From Bacteroidota bacterium (GTDB taxonomy: Bacteria; Bacteroidota; Ignavibacteria; Ignavibacteriales; Melioribacteraceae), in contig JAHISP010000035.1 of assembly GCA_018818165.1 (NCBI GenBank), positions 1 to 64,000 of the forward strand: a stretch of DNA of 64,000 bases. Direction: 5' to 3'. Numbering within the stretch: position 1 is the first letter of the stretch; each line of letters opens with the position of its first letter. Positions 17,984 to 27,183 of the stretch are shown here, in pieces. The translations under genes were made by a program, and so were the position numbers. The notes beneath the pieces were generated by a model. That model worked only from the letters and a program-made list of their open reading frames with translations, did not search any database and was not told the DNA's origin.

Positions 17984-19480
17984 ATGTTATTTGATTTAAA
18001 AATCTCATCTAATAAAACAGACTTTTACAAAAAGAACAATTCACTTTTAATTAAATTTTTCGTGGAAGAAAATAATTTAGAAAATGAATATTCGGAATTT
18101 TTAGAAAAGCAGTCTTTAACTTCCAACACAGGTTTGCTTAAAAGCTTTCTAACAAAGGATAAAAAAGAAATCTCGTTTACAAATGTTGTATCAAAACCAG
18201 ATTTGTTTATTCTTAAAAAAGTGTTTGTTGATAATAAATTTGATATTGATATTTTTCGCGATTTTCTATCCAAAACTATAATTGATTTAAAGGATAACGA
18301 AATTGAAAATATTGAAATACAGATTCCTAGCTTTTTAATATTTAAGGATATTTTTTGTAATGAAGCTTATTATTACCAAACATTTGTTGAAGGTATTTTA
18401 TTAGGCAATTATAATTTTGACAAATACAAAACAGATAAAAAGAAGTTAAAAAAATTAGCAATAAATTTTTCTTCCGATAATGATGCTATTTTGAAAGCAA
18501 CTATTATTGTTGCAGAAAATTTGCTGAAAGCTGTTTATTTGGCAAGGGACTTATCCAACGAACCAGCAATCACTTTAACTCCAGCTGAATTGGTTAAAGT
18601 TACTAAAACATTTTTAAGCAAAGTGGGAGTTTCAGTTACTTCGTTCAACAAAGCAGAATTAAAGAAAAGAAAAATGAATGCAATACTTGCAGTTGCCGAG
18701 GGAAGTGCAAATCCCCCGTTCTTATTAAAAATGCATTATAAACCCAAAGGAAAAGTTTCTAAAATAATTGCGCTTGTTGGAAAAGGAGTTACATACGATT
18801 CTGGTGGTTATTCCATTAAACCAACTGATGGAATGATTGAAATGAATGGCGATATGTCAGGTGCTGCAACTGTTATAGGCACAATTTATGCAGCAGCTTT
18901 AAATAAATTGCCAATTGAAATTATTGGAATTGTTCCCGCTGTTGAAAACATGATTTCTGGTGGTGCTTATAAACCTGGAGATATTATTGCTACAGCAAGC
19001 GGAAAAACAATTGAAGTAAAAAATACTGATGCGGAAGGGCGCCTTGTTCTTGCAGATGCGTTGGAGTTTGCAAGTAAACAAAAACCAGATGAGATAATAG
19101 ATTTTGCAACATTAACCGGTGCCATTGTTGTTGCACTTGGTGAGTTTACTTCAGGTCTATTTACTAAAAATGATAAAATTGCAGAAGCACTAAATATTTC
19201 TGGAAATAAAACTTTTGAACGAGTTTGGAGAATGCCATTTTGGGATGATTTCAAAAAACAATTGGATAGTGATACAGCTGATATTAGTAATTTAGGATCT
19301 CGTTGGGGTGGAGCAATTACTGCAGCAAAATTTCTAGAACAATTTGTGGATGAAAAAATTCCATACGCGCATATTGACTTGGCAGGGCCAGCTCTTAAAC
19401 ATAAATTCAGAAGTTACACTGAAAAATTTAATACCGGCTATGGTGTTAGATTAATGTTTGATTATTTGAAGAATAAGTAA
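17984..19480 (+). CDS. pepA: Leucyl aminopeptidase (M17)
   Basis: Cytosolic metallo-aminopeptidase that removes N-terminal residues during peptide turnover. The N-terminal domain (to about residue 170) is variable and lysine-rich. The catalytic C-terminal domain shows GKGVTYDSGGYSIKP (near 265-280), MNGDMSGAATV, and the M17 signature NTDAEGRLVLADAL (near 346-359), which together supply the two-metal ligands. The 498-residue length is typical of the hexameric family. A strong AAGGAG ribosome-binding site precedes the ATG, directly after nrnA. A perfect hairpin at 19493-19525 ends the run. Confidence 0.95.
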   Translation: MLFDLKISSNKTDFYKKNNSLLIKFFVEENNLENEYSEFLEKQSLTSNTGLLKSFLTKDKKEISFTNVVSKPDLFILKKVFVDNKFDIDIFRDFLSKTIIDLKDNEIENIEIQIPSFLIFKDIFCNEAYYYQTFVEGILLGNYNFDKYKTDKKKLKKLAINFSSDNDAILKATIIVAENLLKAVYLARDLSNEPAITLTPAELVKVTKTFLSKVGVSVTSFNKAELKKRKMNAILAVAEGSANPPFLLKMHYKPKGKVSKIIALVGKGVTYDSGGYSIKPTDGMIEMNGDMSGAATVIGTIYAAALNKLPIEIIGIVPAVENMISGGAYKPGDIIATASGKTIEVKNTDAEGRLVLADALEFASKQKPDEIIDFATLTGAIVVALGEFTSGLFTKNDKIAEALNISGNKTFERVWRMPFWDDFKKQLDSDTADISNLGSRWGGAITAAKFLEQFVDEKIPYAHIDLAGPALKHKFRSYTEKFNTGYGVRLMFDYLKNK

Positions 19481-19492
19481 TTCTATAGAAAG

Positions 19493-19525
19493 AAACCTCC
19501 AAGGTTTTTGAAACCTTGGAGGTTT
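19493..19525. repeat. Perfect AAACCTCCAAGGTTT hairpin, probable bidirectional terminator
   Basis: AAACCTCCAAGGTTT (19493-19507), TTG, AAACCTTGGAGGTTT (19511-19525): a 15-bp perfect stem with a 3-base loop. It lies between convergent pepA and nrdJ, where a shared terminator would be expected. The same sequence family occurs at 7001-7034, so it is also a dispersed repeat. Confidence 0.75.
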
Positions 19526-19557
19526 ATATTATTTTATAAAAAAAACAATAATATCGT

Positions 19558-22500
19558 TTAACTACAGCCAGTAGTAGCACCGCAAGTATTACATTTTAAG
19601 CAAGTTCCATTTCTAACCATAGTCATGCTACCACATTCTGGACAAATATCGCCAGTATAGCCTTGTTGTTTCGCTTTCATACGATCACGAGTTGCAGAAC
19701 TTAATTTATTATGTATAGCAATTTTTGCGCGTTCATTTGACATGCTATTTTTTACTATATCATCTCTATCTAGAATAATAGTTCTCTCGCTAATTATTTC
19801 TTCACTTTCAAAATCTGGTTCAATTTTTGGAAGATGATCACTATAACTTTTACTAGTAACCTCTTCATCAATATGTGCCAAATCATTTCTATCAAGATAA
19901 GAAACTGCAAGCTCTCTAAAAATATAATCGATAACAGAAGTAGACATTTTAATTCGCTTGTGTCCAGATACTGGTCCAGATGGTTCAAAACGGGTAAATA
20001 TGAAAGCATCAACAAATTCTTCAAGTGGAACGCCATGTTGAAGCCCTAATGAAATTGCTATTGCAAAGTTATTAAGCAAACTTCTGTAAGCTGCACCTTC
20101 TTTTGCCATATCAATAAATATTTCGCCAAGCTCACCATTATCATAATCACCAGTTCTTAAATAAACTGTTTGTCCATTAATTTTAACTTTTTGAGTGTAT
20201 CCATTTCTTCTATCTGGAAGTTTCCTACGTTTTGCTATATATCTGTGAATAATTTTTTCAGCAACTTTAACAATGTCATTCTCTTCTTTATATTCAATCA
20301 TTTCTTCAATAATATCATCATCAGAAATAGAATTTAAAGGCTGAGATAATTTAGAACCATCACGATAAATTGCATTTGCTTTTAATCCATATTTCCATGA
20401 TTTAATATATGCATCTTTAATTTCGTCCACAGAAGCTTCATATGGAAAATTTACAGTTTTAGAAATTGCACCTGATAAAAAAGGTTGTGCAGCAGCCATA
20501 ATATTAATATGAGCATCAGCAGCAATAAAACGAACACCTTTTTTACCACATTTATTTGCACAATCAAATACTGGATAATCTTCTGTTTTAAGAAATGGGG
20601 CACCTTCAATTGTCATTGTACCACAAACAAAATCATTTGCAGAAGCTATTTCTGTCCTAGAAAAACCTAGATATTCTAACAAATCAAAATCAAAATCATT
20701 AAGTTGTTTTTCTGTAAGTCCAAGTTTTCCTTTAACAAAATCATCTCCCAAAGAAAATCTATTAAATGCAAATCCAAGCTCAAAAACGGAAGGAAGCATC
20801 GATTCAACTTTTTCAATAATTTCATCAGTAAAACCACGAGCTTTTAAAACTTCTGGGTTAATATATGGACATCCTTTAAGAGTTCCAGAACCTTTAGCAT
20901 ATTTTACAATTTCAGTAATTTGTTCTTTATTGTAGCCAAGTTTGCTAAGTGCTGGTGGAATTGATTGATTTATAATTTTAAAATATCCACCACCAGCAAG
21001 TTTTTTAAATTTTACTAGAGCAAAATCGGGTTCAATTCCTGTAGTATCACAATCCATTACTAATCCAATAGTTCCAGTTGGAGCAAGAACAGTAACCTGT
21101 GCATTTCTGAATCCATATTCGCTACCTAATTCAACTGCTTTATCGGCATCTTCACGTGCAGCTTTAAGTAAATCAGAAGGACAATATTTTGGATTAATTC
21201 CTTTTGGAAATATTGTCAATCCCTCGTATTCTTCAAGTGGAACATTGTAAGCAGCGCGCTGATGGTTTTTAATTACACGAATCATTGTGTCTTTGTTTTT
21301 TTCGTGCATAGAGAATGTACCAAGCTGCTTTGCCATCAATGCCGAGGTTGCATAAGAAGTCATATGCATAATAGCTGTAATTGCGCCTGTAATAGCTCCC
21401 GCTTCTTTGCTATCGTATGGAATACCTTGTCGCATGAGCAAAGAACCAAGATTTGCATATCCAAGTCCTAAAGTTCTAAAATCATAACTATTTTGTGCAA
21501 CTTCTTTGCTAGGATATTGTGCCATCAATACACTTATTTCCAAAACTATAGTCCAGAGATGCGCAGCATGTCTAAAACTATCAATTAAAAATTGTTGTTT
21601 AGTATCATCAAAGAATTTTACTAAATTTAATGAAGCAAGGTTACACGCAGTATCATCCAAGAACATATATTCGCTACAAGGATTTGAAGCACGAATTTCA
21701 CCACTTTCTGAACAAGTATGCCATTGATTAATTGTTGTGTGGTACTGAAGACCTGGATCAGCAGAAGACCAGGCAGCAAAGGCAATATCATCCCATAAAT
21801 TATTAGCACGAATCGTTTTCATTGCTTTAGGCTTTCGGTTTTCTGCTTTAGCTTTTCTCTTTTCACCACGAGCAAGCAAACTCCATTCGCCATCAGAAAT
21901 TACTGCATTCATGAAATCATTAGTTACACGAATTGAATTATTTGAATTTTGACCAGAAACTGTTGCATAAGCTTCAGAATTCCAATCAGTATCATAAGTT
22001 GGAAATTCTATTGATTTAAACCCAGCTTTAGCTAGTTGAATTGCACGTTCAATATAATTTTCAGAAATTCTGGATTTGCGGGCTTCAATTATTGCACTTC
22101 TTAAATGCTTGTTAGTTTTTTTGCTAAATCTGTCATTTTCTGGATGTTCCATGTAACAAGCTGAGATTATATTATTTAAATGAATATTATTTAAATGAGA
22201 GCCAGTTACAATAGAGGCAACTTTTTGTTCTTCAACAACTTTCCAATTAATAAATTCTTCAATATCTGGATGATCAATATCGAGTGTAACCATTTTTGCA
22301 GCGCGACGAGTTGTGCCTCCAGATTTAATTGCACCAGCAGCTTTATCTCCAATTTTTAAGAATGACATTAAGCCAGAAGATTTTCCACCACCACTAAGAG
22401 GTTCATCAAATCCTCTAATTTCTGAAAAGTTTGTCCCTGTTCCAGAGCCGTATTTAAATAAGCGGGCTTCACGTGTCCACAAATCCATTATTCCACCTTC

Positions 22501-23130
22501 GTTCACTAAATCATCTCTCACTGATTGAATAAAGCATGCGTGAGGTTGTGGATGAGTATAAGCATCTGTTGATTCTGTTAATTTTTCTGTTTTGTAATCA
22601 ACAAAATAGTGACCTTGCGCTGGACCATTAATACCATAAGCCCAATGCAAGCCTGTGTTAAACCATTGTGGGCTATTTGGTGCTGACATTTGATTTGCTA
22701 GCATATAAAGATGTTCATCGTAAAAAGTTTTAGCATCTTCCTCAGAATCAAAATAATTTGCTTTCCATCCCCAGTATGTCCACGTTCCAGCAAGCCTATG
22801 AAATACTTGTCTTGAATCATTTTCAGAAGAGAAACGTTCTTTTTCTGGCAGTGCCTCTAATCTTTCAGAATCAGGAGCAGAAGGTTGAAGCCATTTTGGA
22901 ACTCCTTTTTCGTTGTTCTTAATCGTCAATCTGGGAACTCCAGCTTTTCTAAAGTATTTTTGAGCTATAATATCGGTAGCTACCTGTGACCAACTTTTAG
23001 GTACGTAAACATCCTCCATTTTAAAAACTATTGAACCGTCAGGGTTCTTAATTTCTGATGTTCTTTTAACAAACTCAATTGAGTTGAAGGGACTAGTATC
23101 AGGAGTGGTAAAAAGTCTTTTTATCTTCAT
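19558..23130 (-). CDS. nrdJ: Vitamin B12-dependent ribonucleotide reductase (class II)
   Basis: Reduces ribonucleotides to deoxyribonucleotides with adenosylcobalamin as radical source, so it works without oxygen. The core shows [11 protein letters not shown] with the first redox cysteine, [36 protein letters not shown] with the catalytic cysteine and glutamate, and the later [17 protein letters not shown] loop. The C-terminus carries a zinc-ribbon CPECGSM...[13 protein letters not shown]. The 1190 residues match the long bacterial NrdJ type. Between residues LLAR and [12 protein letters not shown] there is a lysine/arginine-rich segment that looks like an in-frame insertion (listed separately). 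The start has an AAGGAG site upstream. No cobalamin riboswitch is visible in the 284-base leader. Confidence 0.95.
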   Translation of the reverse strand: MKIKRLFTTPDTSPFNSIEFVKRTSEIKNPDGSIVFKMEDVYVPKSWSQVATDIIAQKYFRKAGVPRLTIKNNEKGVPKWLQPSAPDSERLEALPEKERFSSENDSRQVFHRLAGTWTYWGWKANYFDSEEDAKTFYDEHLYMLANQMSAPNSPQWFNTGLHWAYGINGPAQGHYFVDYKTEKLTESTDAYTHPQPHACFIQSVRDDLVNEGGIMDLWTREARLFKYGSGTGTNFSEIRGFDEPLSGGGKSSGLMSFLKIGDKAAGAIKSGGTTRRAAKMVTLDIDHPDIEEFINWKVVEEQKVASIVTGSHLNNIHLNNIISACYMEHPENDRFSKKTNKHLRSAIIEARKSRISENYIERAIQLAKAGFKSIEFPTYDTDWNSEAYATVSGQNSNNSIRVTNDFMNAVISDGEWSLLARGEKRKAKAENRKPKAMKTIRANNLWDDIAFAAWSSADPGLQYHTTINQWHTCSESGEIRASNPCSEYMFLDDTACNLASLNLVKFFDDTKQQFLIDSFRHAAHLWTIVLEISVLMAQYPSKEVAQNSYDFRTLGLGYANLGSLLMRQGIPYDSKEAGAITGAITAIMHMTSYATSALMAKQLGTFSMHEKNKDTMIRVIKNHQRAAYNVPLEEYEGLTIFPKGINPKYCPSDLLKAAREDADKAVELGSEYGFRNAQVTVLAPTGTIGLVMDCDTTGIEPDFALVKFKKLAGGGYFKIINQSIPPALSKLGYNKEQITEIVKYAKGSGTLKGCPYINPEVLKARGFTDEIIEKVESMLPSVFELGFAFNRFSLGDDFVKGKLGLTEKQLNDFDFDLLEYLGFSRTEIASANDFVCGTMTIEGAPFLKTEDYPVFDCANKCGKKGVRFIAADAHINIMAAAQPFLSGAISKTVNFPYEASVDEIKDAYIKSWKYGLKANAIYRDGSKLSQPLNSISDDDIIEEMIEYKEENDIVKVAEKIIHRYIAKRRKLPDRRNGYTQKVKINGQTVYLRTGDYDNGELGEIFIDMAKEGAAYRSLLNNFAIAISLGLQHGVPLEEFVDAFIFTRFEPSGPVSGHKRIKMSTSVIDYIFRELAVSYLDRNDLAHIDEEVTSKSYSDHLPKIEPDFESEEIISERTIILDRDDIVKNSMSNERAKIAIHNKLSSATRDRMKAKQQGYTGDICPECGSMTMVRNGTCLKCNTCGATTGCS
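21823..21864 (-). repeat. In-frame repeat-like insert inside nrdJ
   Basis: Fourteen codons read [14 protein letters not shown], between conserved NrdJ blocks ending SLLARG and beginning [10 protein letters not shown]. The DNA has a degenerate 6-8-base periodicity (AAAGCTAAAGCAGAAAACCGAA). From family knowledge, a loop of only about five residues is usual here. Sequences of this AAAGCAGAAAGCCGAAAGC type are common dispersed intergenic repeats in Bacteroidetes relatives, so an intergenic repeat appears to have entered the gene without breaking the frame. Confidence 0.55.
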
Positions 23131-23414
23131 TCAGAACTCCTTATTTAAAGATATTTATACATATGTCCTCGTAACTTATTGTATTATAACTAGTTATGGG
23201 AATATATGTGTTTGTGAAATTACTAATTAATTGAGATTCAAAATAAGAATATTTTTTTTAGGAAACAATATTTAAAGCAATATATTAATTTACAGACATA
23301 AATGTACACTATAATATTTATTATTTTTCTTTGATATCATTTCATATTCTAATGATTTACTATGAAAAAAAAAAATTGTATTTTAGATAATTATTTTAAT
23401 TAAATAAGGTTATT

Positions 23415-24908
23415 ATGGAATACAAACGAAGTGCAGGAATTCTATTACATCCAACATCTTTACCAGGTAAATATGGAATAGGTGAATTGGGAATTGAAGC
23501 AATCAATTTTATCGATTTTTTGGATAATAGTGGACAAAAACTGTGGCAAATCTTTCCATTAGGACCTACTGGTTATGGTGATTCGCCCTATCAAAATTTT
23601 TCAACATTTGCAGGCAATCCATATCTAATAAGTTTAGAAATACTTTTTGAAGAAGGATTGCTATCCAAAACCGAATTGGATATGATGCCAATATCTGATC
23701 CCCATAAAGTTGATTATGGTTCAATTTATGTAAATAAGTTAAAAATATTACGAATTGCTTATGAAAACATGAAGAAAATGGGAAATTCAATTCTACATGA
23801 ATGTGAAGATTTTTGCGAAAATAATAAAGATTGGTTAGAAGATTATGCGTTATTTATGGCAGTGAAAAATTATCATAATGGTATAGTTTGGAAAGATTGG
23901 GACAGAGAGATTGCATTTAGGGAAGACGATGCTATAAGCAAATGGAAAGTTATGTTATTGGACGATGTAGGTTTTCAAAAATTTTTGCAATTCAAATTTG
24001 CAACTCAATGGAAAGTAGTAAAAGATTATGCTAATGAAAAAGGGATACAAATTATTGGCGATTTACCAATTTTTGTTGCTTATGATAGTTCCGATGTATG
24101 GGCAAACACCTCCCTTTTTACCATAGATTCTGAAGGCAACCAAGAAACTGTTGCTGGTGTTCCTCCTGACTATTTTAGTAAAACTGGTCAGCTTTGGGGT
24201 AATCCTTTGTACAAATGGGATATTATGGAGAAAGATAATTTTAAATGGTGGCAAAGAAGATTACAAAAAATGTATGAATTGGTTGATATTGTGAGAATAG
24301 ACCATTTTAGAGGACTTGAAGCCTATTGGGAAATTCCCGGTGATGCTGAAACAGCAATTAATGGAAAATGGGTAAAAGCTCCTGGCAAAAAACTATTTCA
24401 AACATTTAAAAATACTTTTGGTAATGTAAAAATTCTTGCTGAAGATTTAGGTGTTATTACTCCCGAGGTTGAAGAACTTAGAGATTCATTTAATTTGCCA
24501 GGAATGAAAATACTTCAGTTTGCTTTTGGCGAAGATGGAGATAGGAAATTTCTTCCACATAACCACATTAAAAATTGCTGTATTTATACTGGAACTCACG
24601 ATAACGATACAACCAAAGGATTTTTTGATAATGAACGTAATTCAAAATCTGGAATTTATGAATGGGCTCAGAAATATCTTAATTTTTATGGTGATGATAT
24701 TTGCACAGCATTAATTGTTGAGGCTTATAAATCAGTAGCCAATATAGTTATAATTCCAATGCAAGATATTCTTAATCTTGGAACTGATGCTAGGATGAAT
24801 TTTCCAAGTAAACTTGGTGGTAACTGGATGTGGCGTTTCAGCTGGGATCAACTTCCTTCAGAATTAAGTAAACGATACAAAAATATGACAAAAATGTTTG
24901 AACGCTAA
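23415..24908 (+). CDS. malQ: 4-alpha-glucanotransferase (GH77)
   Basis: Transfers maltooligosaccharide segments between glucans in maltose or glycogen metabolism. The protein opens with the family start RSAGILLHPTSLPGKYGIG. The three catalytic acids are visible in RIDHFRGLEAYWEIP (Asp, near residue 295), AEDLGVITPEVE (Glu, near 342) and THDNDTTKGF (Asp, near 394), close to the positions known for bacterial amylomaltases. The 497-residue length is typical. The gene is divergent from nrdJ and followed after about 40 bases by a TerB-like gene. No other maltose genes are in the window. Confidence 0.95.
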   Translation: MEYKRSAGILLHPTSLPGKYGIGELGIEAINFIDFLDNSGQKLWQIFPLGPTGYGDSPYQNFSTFAGNPYLISLEILFEEGLLSKTELDMMPISDPHKVDYGSIYVNKLKILRIAYENMKKMGNSILHECEDFCENNKDWLEDYALFMAVKNYHNGIVWKDWDREIAFREDDAISKWKVMLLDDVGFQKFLQFKFATQWKVVKDYANEKGIQIIGDLPIFVAYDSSDVWANTSLFTIDSEGNQETVAGVPPDYFSKTGQLWGNPLYKWDIMEKDNFKWWQRRLQKMYELVDIVRIDHFRGLEAYWEIPGDAETAINGKWVKAPGKKLFQTFKNTFGNVKILAEDLGVITPEVEELRDSFNLPGMKILQFAFGEDGDRKFLPHNHIKNCCIYTGTHDNDTTKGFFDNERNSKSGIYEWAQKYLNFYGDDICTALIVEAYKSVANIVIIPMQDILNLGTDARMNFPSKLGGNWMWRFSWDQLPSELSKRYKNMTKMFER

Positions 24909-24947
24909 TTTAATCATCCTAATTTTTAACTTTATGAAAGCAAACTT

Positions 24948-25400
24948 ATGCTAGATTTTTTTAAGAATATTATTACTACTGAAAATTTTGCAGAAAATTA
25001 TGATTCGCAAAAGCAATTACAATTAGCAACGTGCGCTCTTTTTATAGAAGTAGCAAACGCTGATGATGATTTTTCTAAAGTGGAAAATGAATTTATCAAA
25101 AAGATAATTAAAGAGAAACTTGGTCTTGAGGACGGCTTGGTTAATGAACTTCTTGAAGAATCCAGACTTAAAACCGAAAAAAGTATAAGTCTATATGAAT
25201 TTACTAAGACTATTAATCAATTCTTTAATAAAAAAGAGAAAATTGAAATAGTTAAAAATCTTTGGAAACTAGTTTTTTCAGATGGGGTAATGGATAAATA
25301 TGAAGAACATTTTATGCGTACAATTAGCAATAATTTACATTTACCACATTCCGAAATGATTGCCACAAAATTAGAAGCTAAAGAGGAGGCAAAGAATTAA
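24948..25400 (+). CDS. TerB-like helical protein
   Basis: A 150-residue all-helical cytosolic protein of the TerB (tellurite resistance B) superfamily. The family pattern is seen in ATCALFIEVANADDDFSKVE, with acidic residues after the first helix, and again in LVFSDGVMDKYEEHFMR, the second half of the pseudo-symmetric fold. Known members bind metal ions or help assemble membrane-associated complexes, but no ter operon is present here, so a tellurite role is not implied. It follows malQ on the same strand and ends one base short of the convergent DEAD-box helicase gene. Confidence 0.75.
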   Translation: MLDFFKNIITTENFAENYDSQKQLQLATCALFIEVANADDDFSKVENEFIKKIIKEKLGLEDGLVNELLEESRLKTEKSISLYEFTKTINQFFNKKEKIEIVKNLWKLVFSDGVMDKYEEHFMRTISNNLHLPHSEMIATKLEAKEEAKN

Positions 25401-25401
25401 A

Positions 25402-26928
25402 TTATTCTTTGCTTCCAATTTCTTTTTTAGGTCTTGAAGAGTTGCGATTATAATTAGCTCTTTTATTATCTCTTTTCTTTGGAAATTTTTTTGCTAAATC
25501 TGCAGAATTTTCTTCCTTGCTTTTTTTTGCTCTCAAAACTGGAGGTAGTTCTTCATATAAATTATCTTCTGGGTATACTAATTCTAACTTACCTTTTAAA
25601 TACTCTTCGATATTTGGAATATTGAAAGAATCATCATCACAAGCAAAACTTATTGAAACCCCTGCTAAACCTGCACGTCCAGTACGACCAATTCTATGAA
25701 CATAATCTTCTGGATCCACAGGTAAATTATAATTTATTACGTGGCTAACATTATCAATATGAATTCCTCTTCCTGCAACGTCAGTAGCAACAAGAACTCT
25801 AAATTTTCCTTCTTTAAATCCGTCAAGTCTATTCATTCTTTTGCGCTGGTCAATATCCCCACTAAGTAAAGTTGCAGATATTTCATATTGCTCCAACCTA
25901 TCAAACAAATCTTTAGCTGTATCTTTTCTATTACAAAAGATTAAAACTCTTGAGGATTCATCTTGCTTTAAAATATTAAACAGAAGTTTAAATTTATCGG
26001 ATGCTTCAACAATATAATTTATTTGAGTAACTGTATCAGCAGCAATATTTTCTGGTTCAATTTCAACTGTAACAGCTTCATTAGTCCAACTATTAGCAAA
26101 ACGTTTTATAGCATCTGGGAACGTAGCACTAAAAAATAAAGTCTGTCTCTTTTCTTTTTGTGGGGTTGCTCTTTCTATTTTTTTTACGTCAAGAATAAAT
26201 CCCATATCTAACATTCTATCAGCTTCATCTAAAACTAATAATTCAACATTATCTAAATGAACTAATTTTTGTTGCATAAAATCAATTAAACGTCCAGGAG
26301 TAGCAACCATTATATCAATATAATTGCCTTTAATTTTAAACTGCTGTTTTTTATAATCCATTCCCCCAAAAACAGAAACAACCTTAATTGGTTGATATTT
26401 TACTAAATCTAAAGCATCTTTTTCAATCTGTTGAACAAGTTCACGGGTTGGTGCCAGTATTAATACACGTGGATTAGCTTTTAATCGTTTAATACTAGGG
26501 TCTCGTTTTACCAATTTAGCAATTGCAGTTATTAAAAAAGCTGCTGTTTTACCAGTGCCTGTTTGAGCACGACCAATTGCATCTTTTCCATTTAATGTGC
26601 TTTTTAAAACTCCTGCTTGAATTGGTGTGCAGTATTTAAAACCTAAATCAGCTATTGCATGAAGCACACCATTTGACAATTTAAAATCGTAAAACCTTAC
26701 TCTACCTTTTTCTTCTGGAACTGGAAAATCTTTTGGAGTCCATTTTTTTTCGATTTCAGGTTTAGCAATTACCTTTGGTTTAGAAGAAATAGATTTATTT
26801 GGTAGATTCTTTTTTTTAGAATCAATTGAATGCGATTTTTTATTTTTTACTTCCTCTTTAGGTTGATTTATTGGAGGTGCTTTGGTAATAATTTTTTTCC
26901 TAAATAGGCTCAATATTTTTTTTAACAT
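25402..26928 (-). CDS. DEAD-box RNA helicase
   Basis: ATP-dependent RNA helicase of the RhlE/DeaD type, probably acting in ribosome assembly or RNA turnover. After a basic, low-complexity extension of about 75 residues the core runs in the standard order: RAQTGTGKTAAFL (motif I), APTRELVQQ (Ia), VATPGRLID (Ib), LDEADRMLDMGF (II), FFSATFP (III), LIFCNRKDT (IV), VATDVAGRGIHI (V) and HRIGRTGRAG (VI). The basic tail of about 60 residues (KKSKEENSADLAKKFPKKR) is likely an RNA-binding region. The N-terminal extension is longer than in classic RhlE. It is convergent with the TerB-like gene, with essentially no gap. Confidence 0.92.
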   Translation of the reverse strand: MLKKILSLFRKKIITKAPPINQPKEEVKNKKSHSIDSKKKNLPNKSISSKPKVIAKPEIEKKWTPKDFPVPEEKGRVRFYDFKLSNGVLHAIADLGFKYCTPIQAGVLKSTLNGKDAIGRAQTGTGKTAAFLITAIAKLVKRDPSIKRLKANPRVLILAPTRELVQQIEKDALDLVKYQPIKVVSVFGGMDYKKQQFKIKGNYIDIMVATPGRLIDFMQQKLVHLDNVELLVLDEADRMLDMGFILDVKKIERATPQKEKRQTLFFSATFPDAIKRFANSWTNEAVTVEIEPENIAADTVTQINYIVEASDKFKLLFNILKQDESSRVLIFCNRKDTAKDLFDRLEQYEISATLLSGDIDQRKRMNRLDGFKEGKFRVLVATDVAGRGIHIDNVSHVINYNLPVDPEDYVHRIGRTGRAGLAGVSISFACDDDSFNIPNIEEYLKGKLELVYPEDNLYEELPPVLRAKKSKEENSADLAKKFPKKRDNKRANYNRNSSRPKKEIGSKE

Positions 26929-26967
26929 AAAACTCTCTTAAAATTACAATGAAAGGATTTTTGTTGG

Positions 26968-27183
26968 GATATTTCTCCAAAGGAATCTAATAGGCATCTG
27001 TTTACTAGTAAGGTTTACTCAGATTAAACTTGTCAAATTTTATGGGTATTTGTTTCTTCGCAAATCATTTCAAAAATATATTAACAGTACAAAGTTACTG
27101 ATAATGTGTCTTATTAACAATTTAATAAAAAACCCCTTTAGAACTAATTCCAAAGGGGTTAAAAGAAAAAGTACTTATATTTT
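26968..27183. repeat. Spacer duplicated downstream of both 1341-residue cargo genes (copy A)
   Basis: This non-coding spacer aligns by eye almost base for base with 42130-42333. Both share AAGGAATCT, ATAGGCATCTGTTTACTAGT, GGTTTACTCAGAT, AACTTGTCAAATTTTATGGG and a final CCCCTT/AAGGGG hairpin. The duplication therefore covers non-coding DNA as well as the coding regions. Confidence 0.85.
27131..27160 (-). terminator. Terminator of cargo gene A
   Basis: AACCCCTTT (27131-27139) and AAAGGGGTT (27152-27160) form a 9-bp stem with a 12-base loop. Read on the minus strand it is followed by TTTTTTATT, a standard intrinsic terminator 23 bases after the stop codon. An equivalent hairpin follows cargo gene B at 42291-42320. 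Confidence 0.85.

Noticed and set aside
23131-23414. Cobalamin riboswitch or NrdR boxes upstream of nrdJ
   Set aside because: The leader has no conserved B12-box-like segment or stable multi-stem fold. AATATATGTGT near 23200 and ACACTATAATATT near 23305 match only half of an NrdR box each and are too far apart to form a normal pair.
24948-25400. A tellurite resistance locus
   Set aside because: Only a TerB-like domain is present, without terA, C, D, E or Z homologs nearby, and this domain is widespread in proteins unrelated to tellurite.
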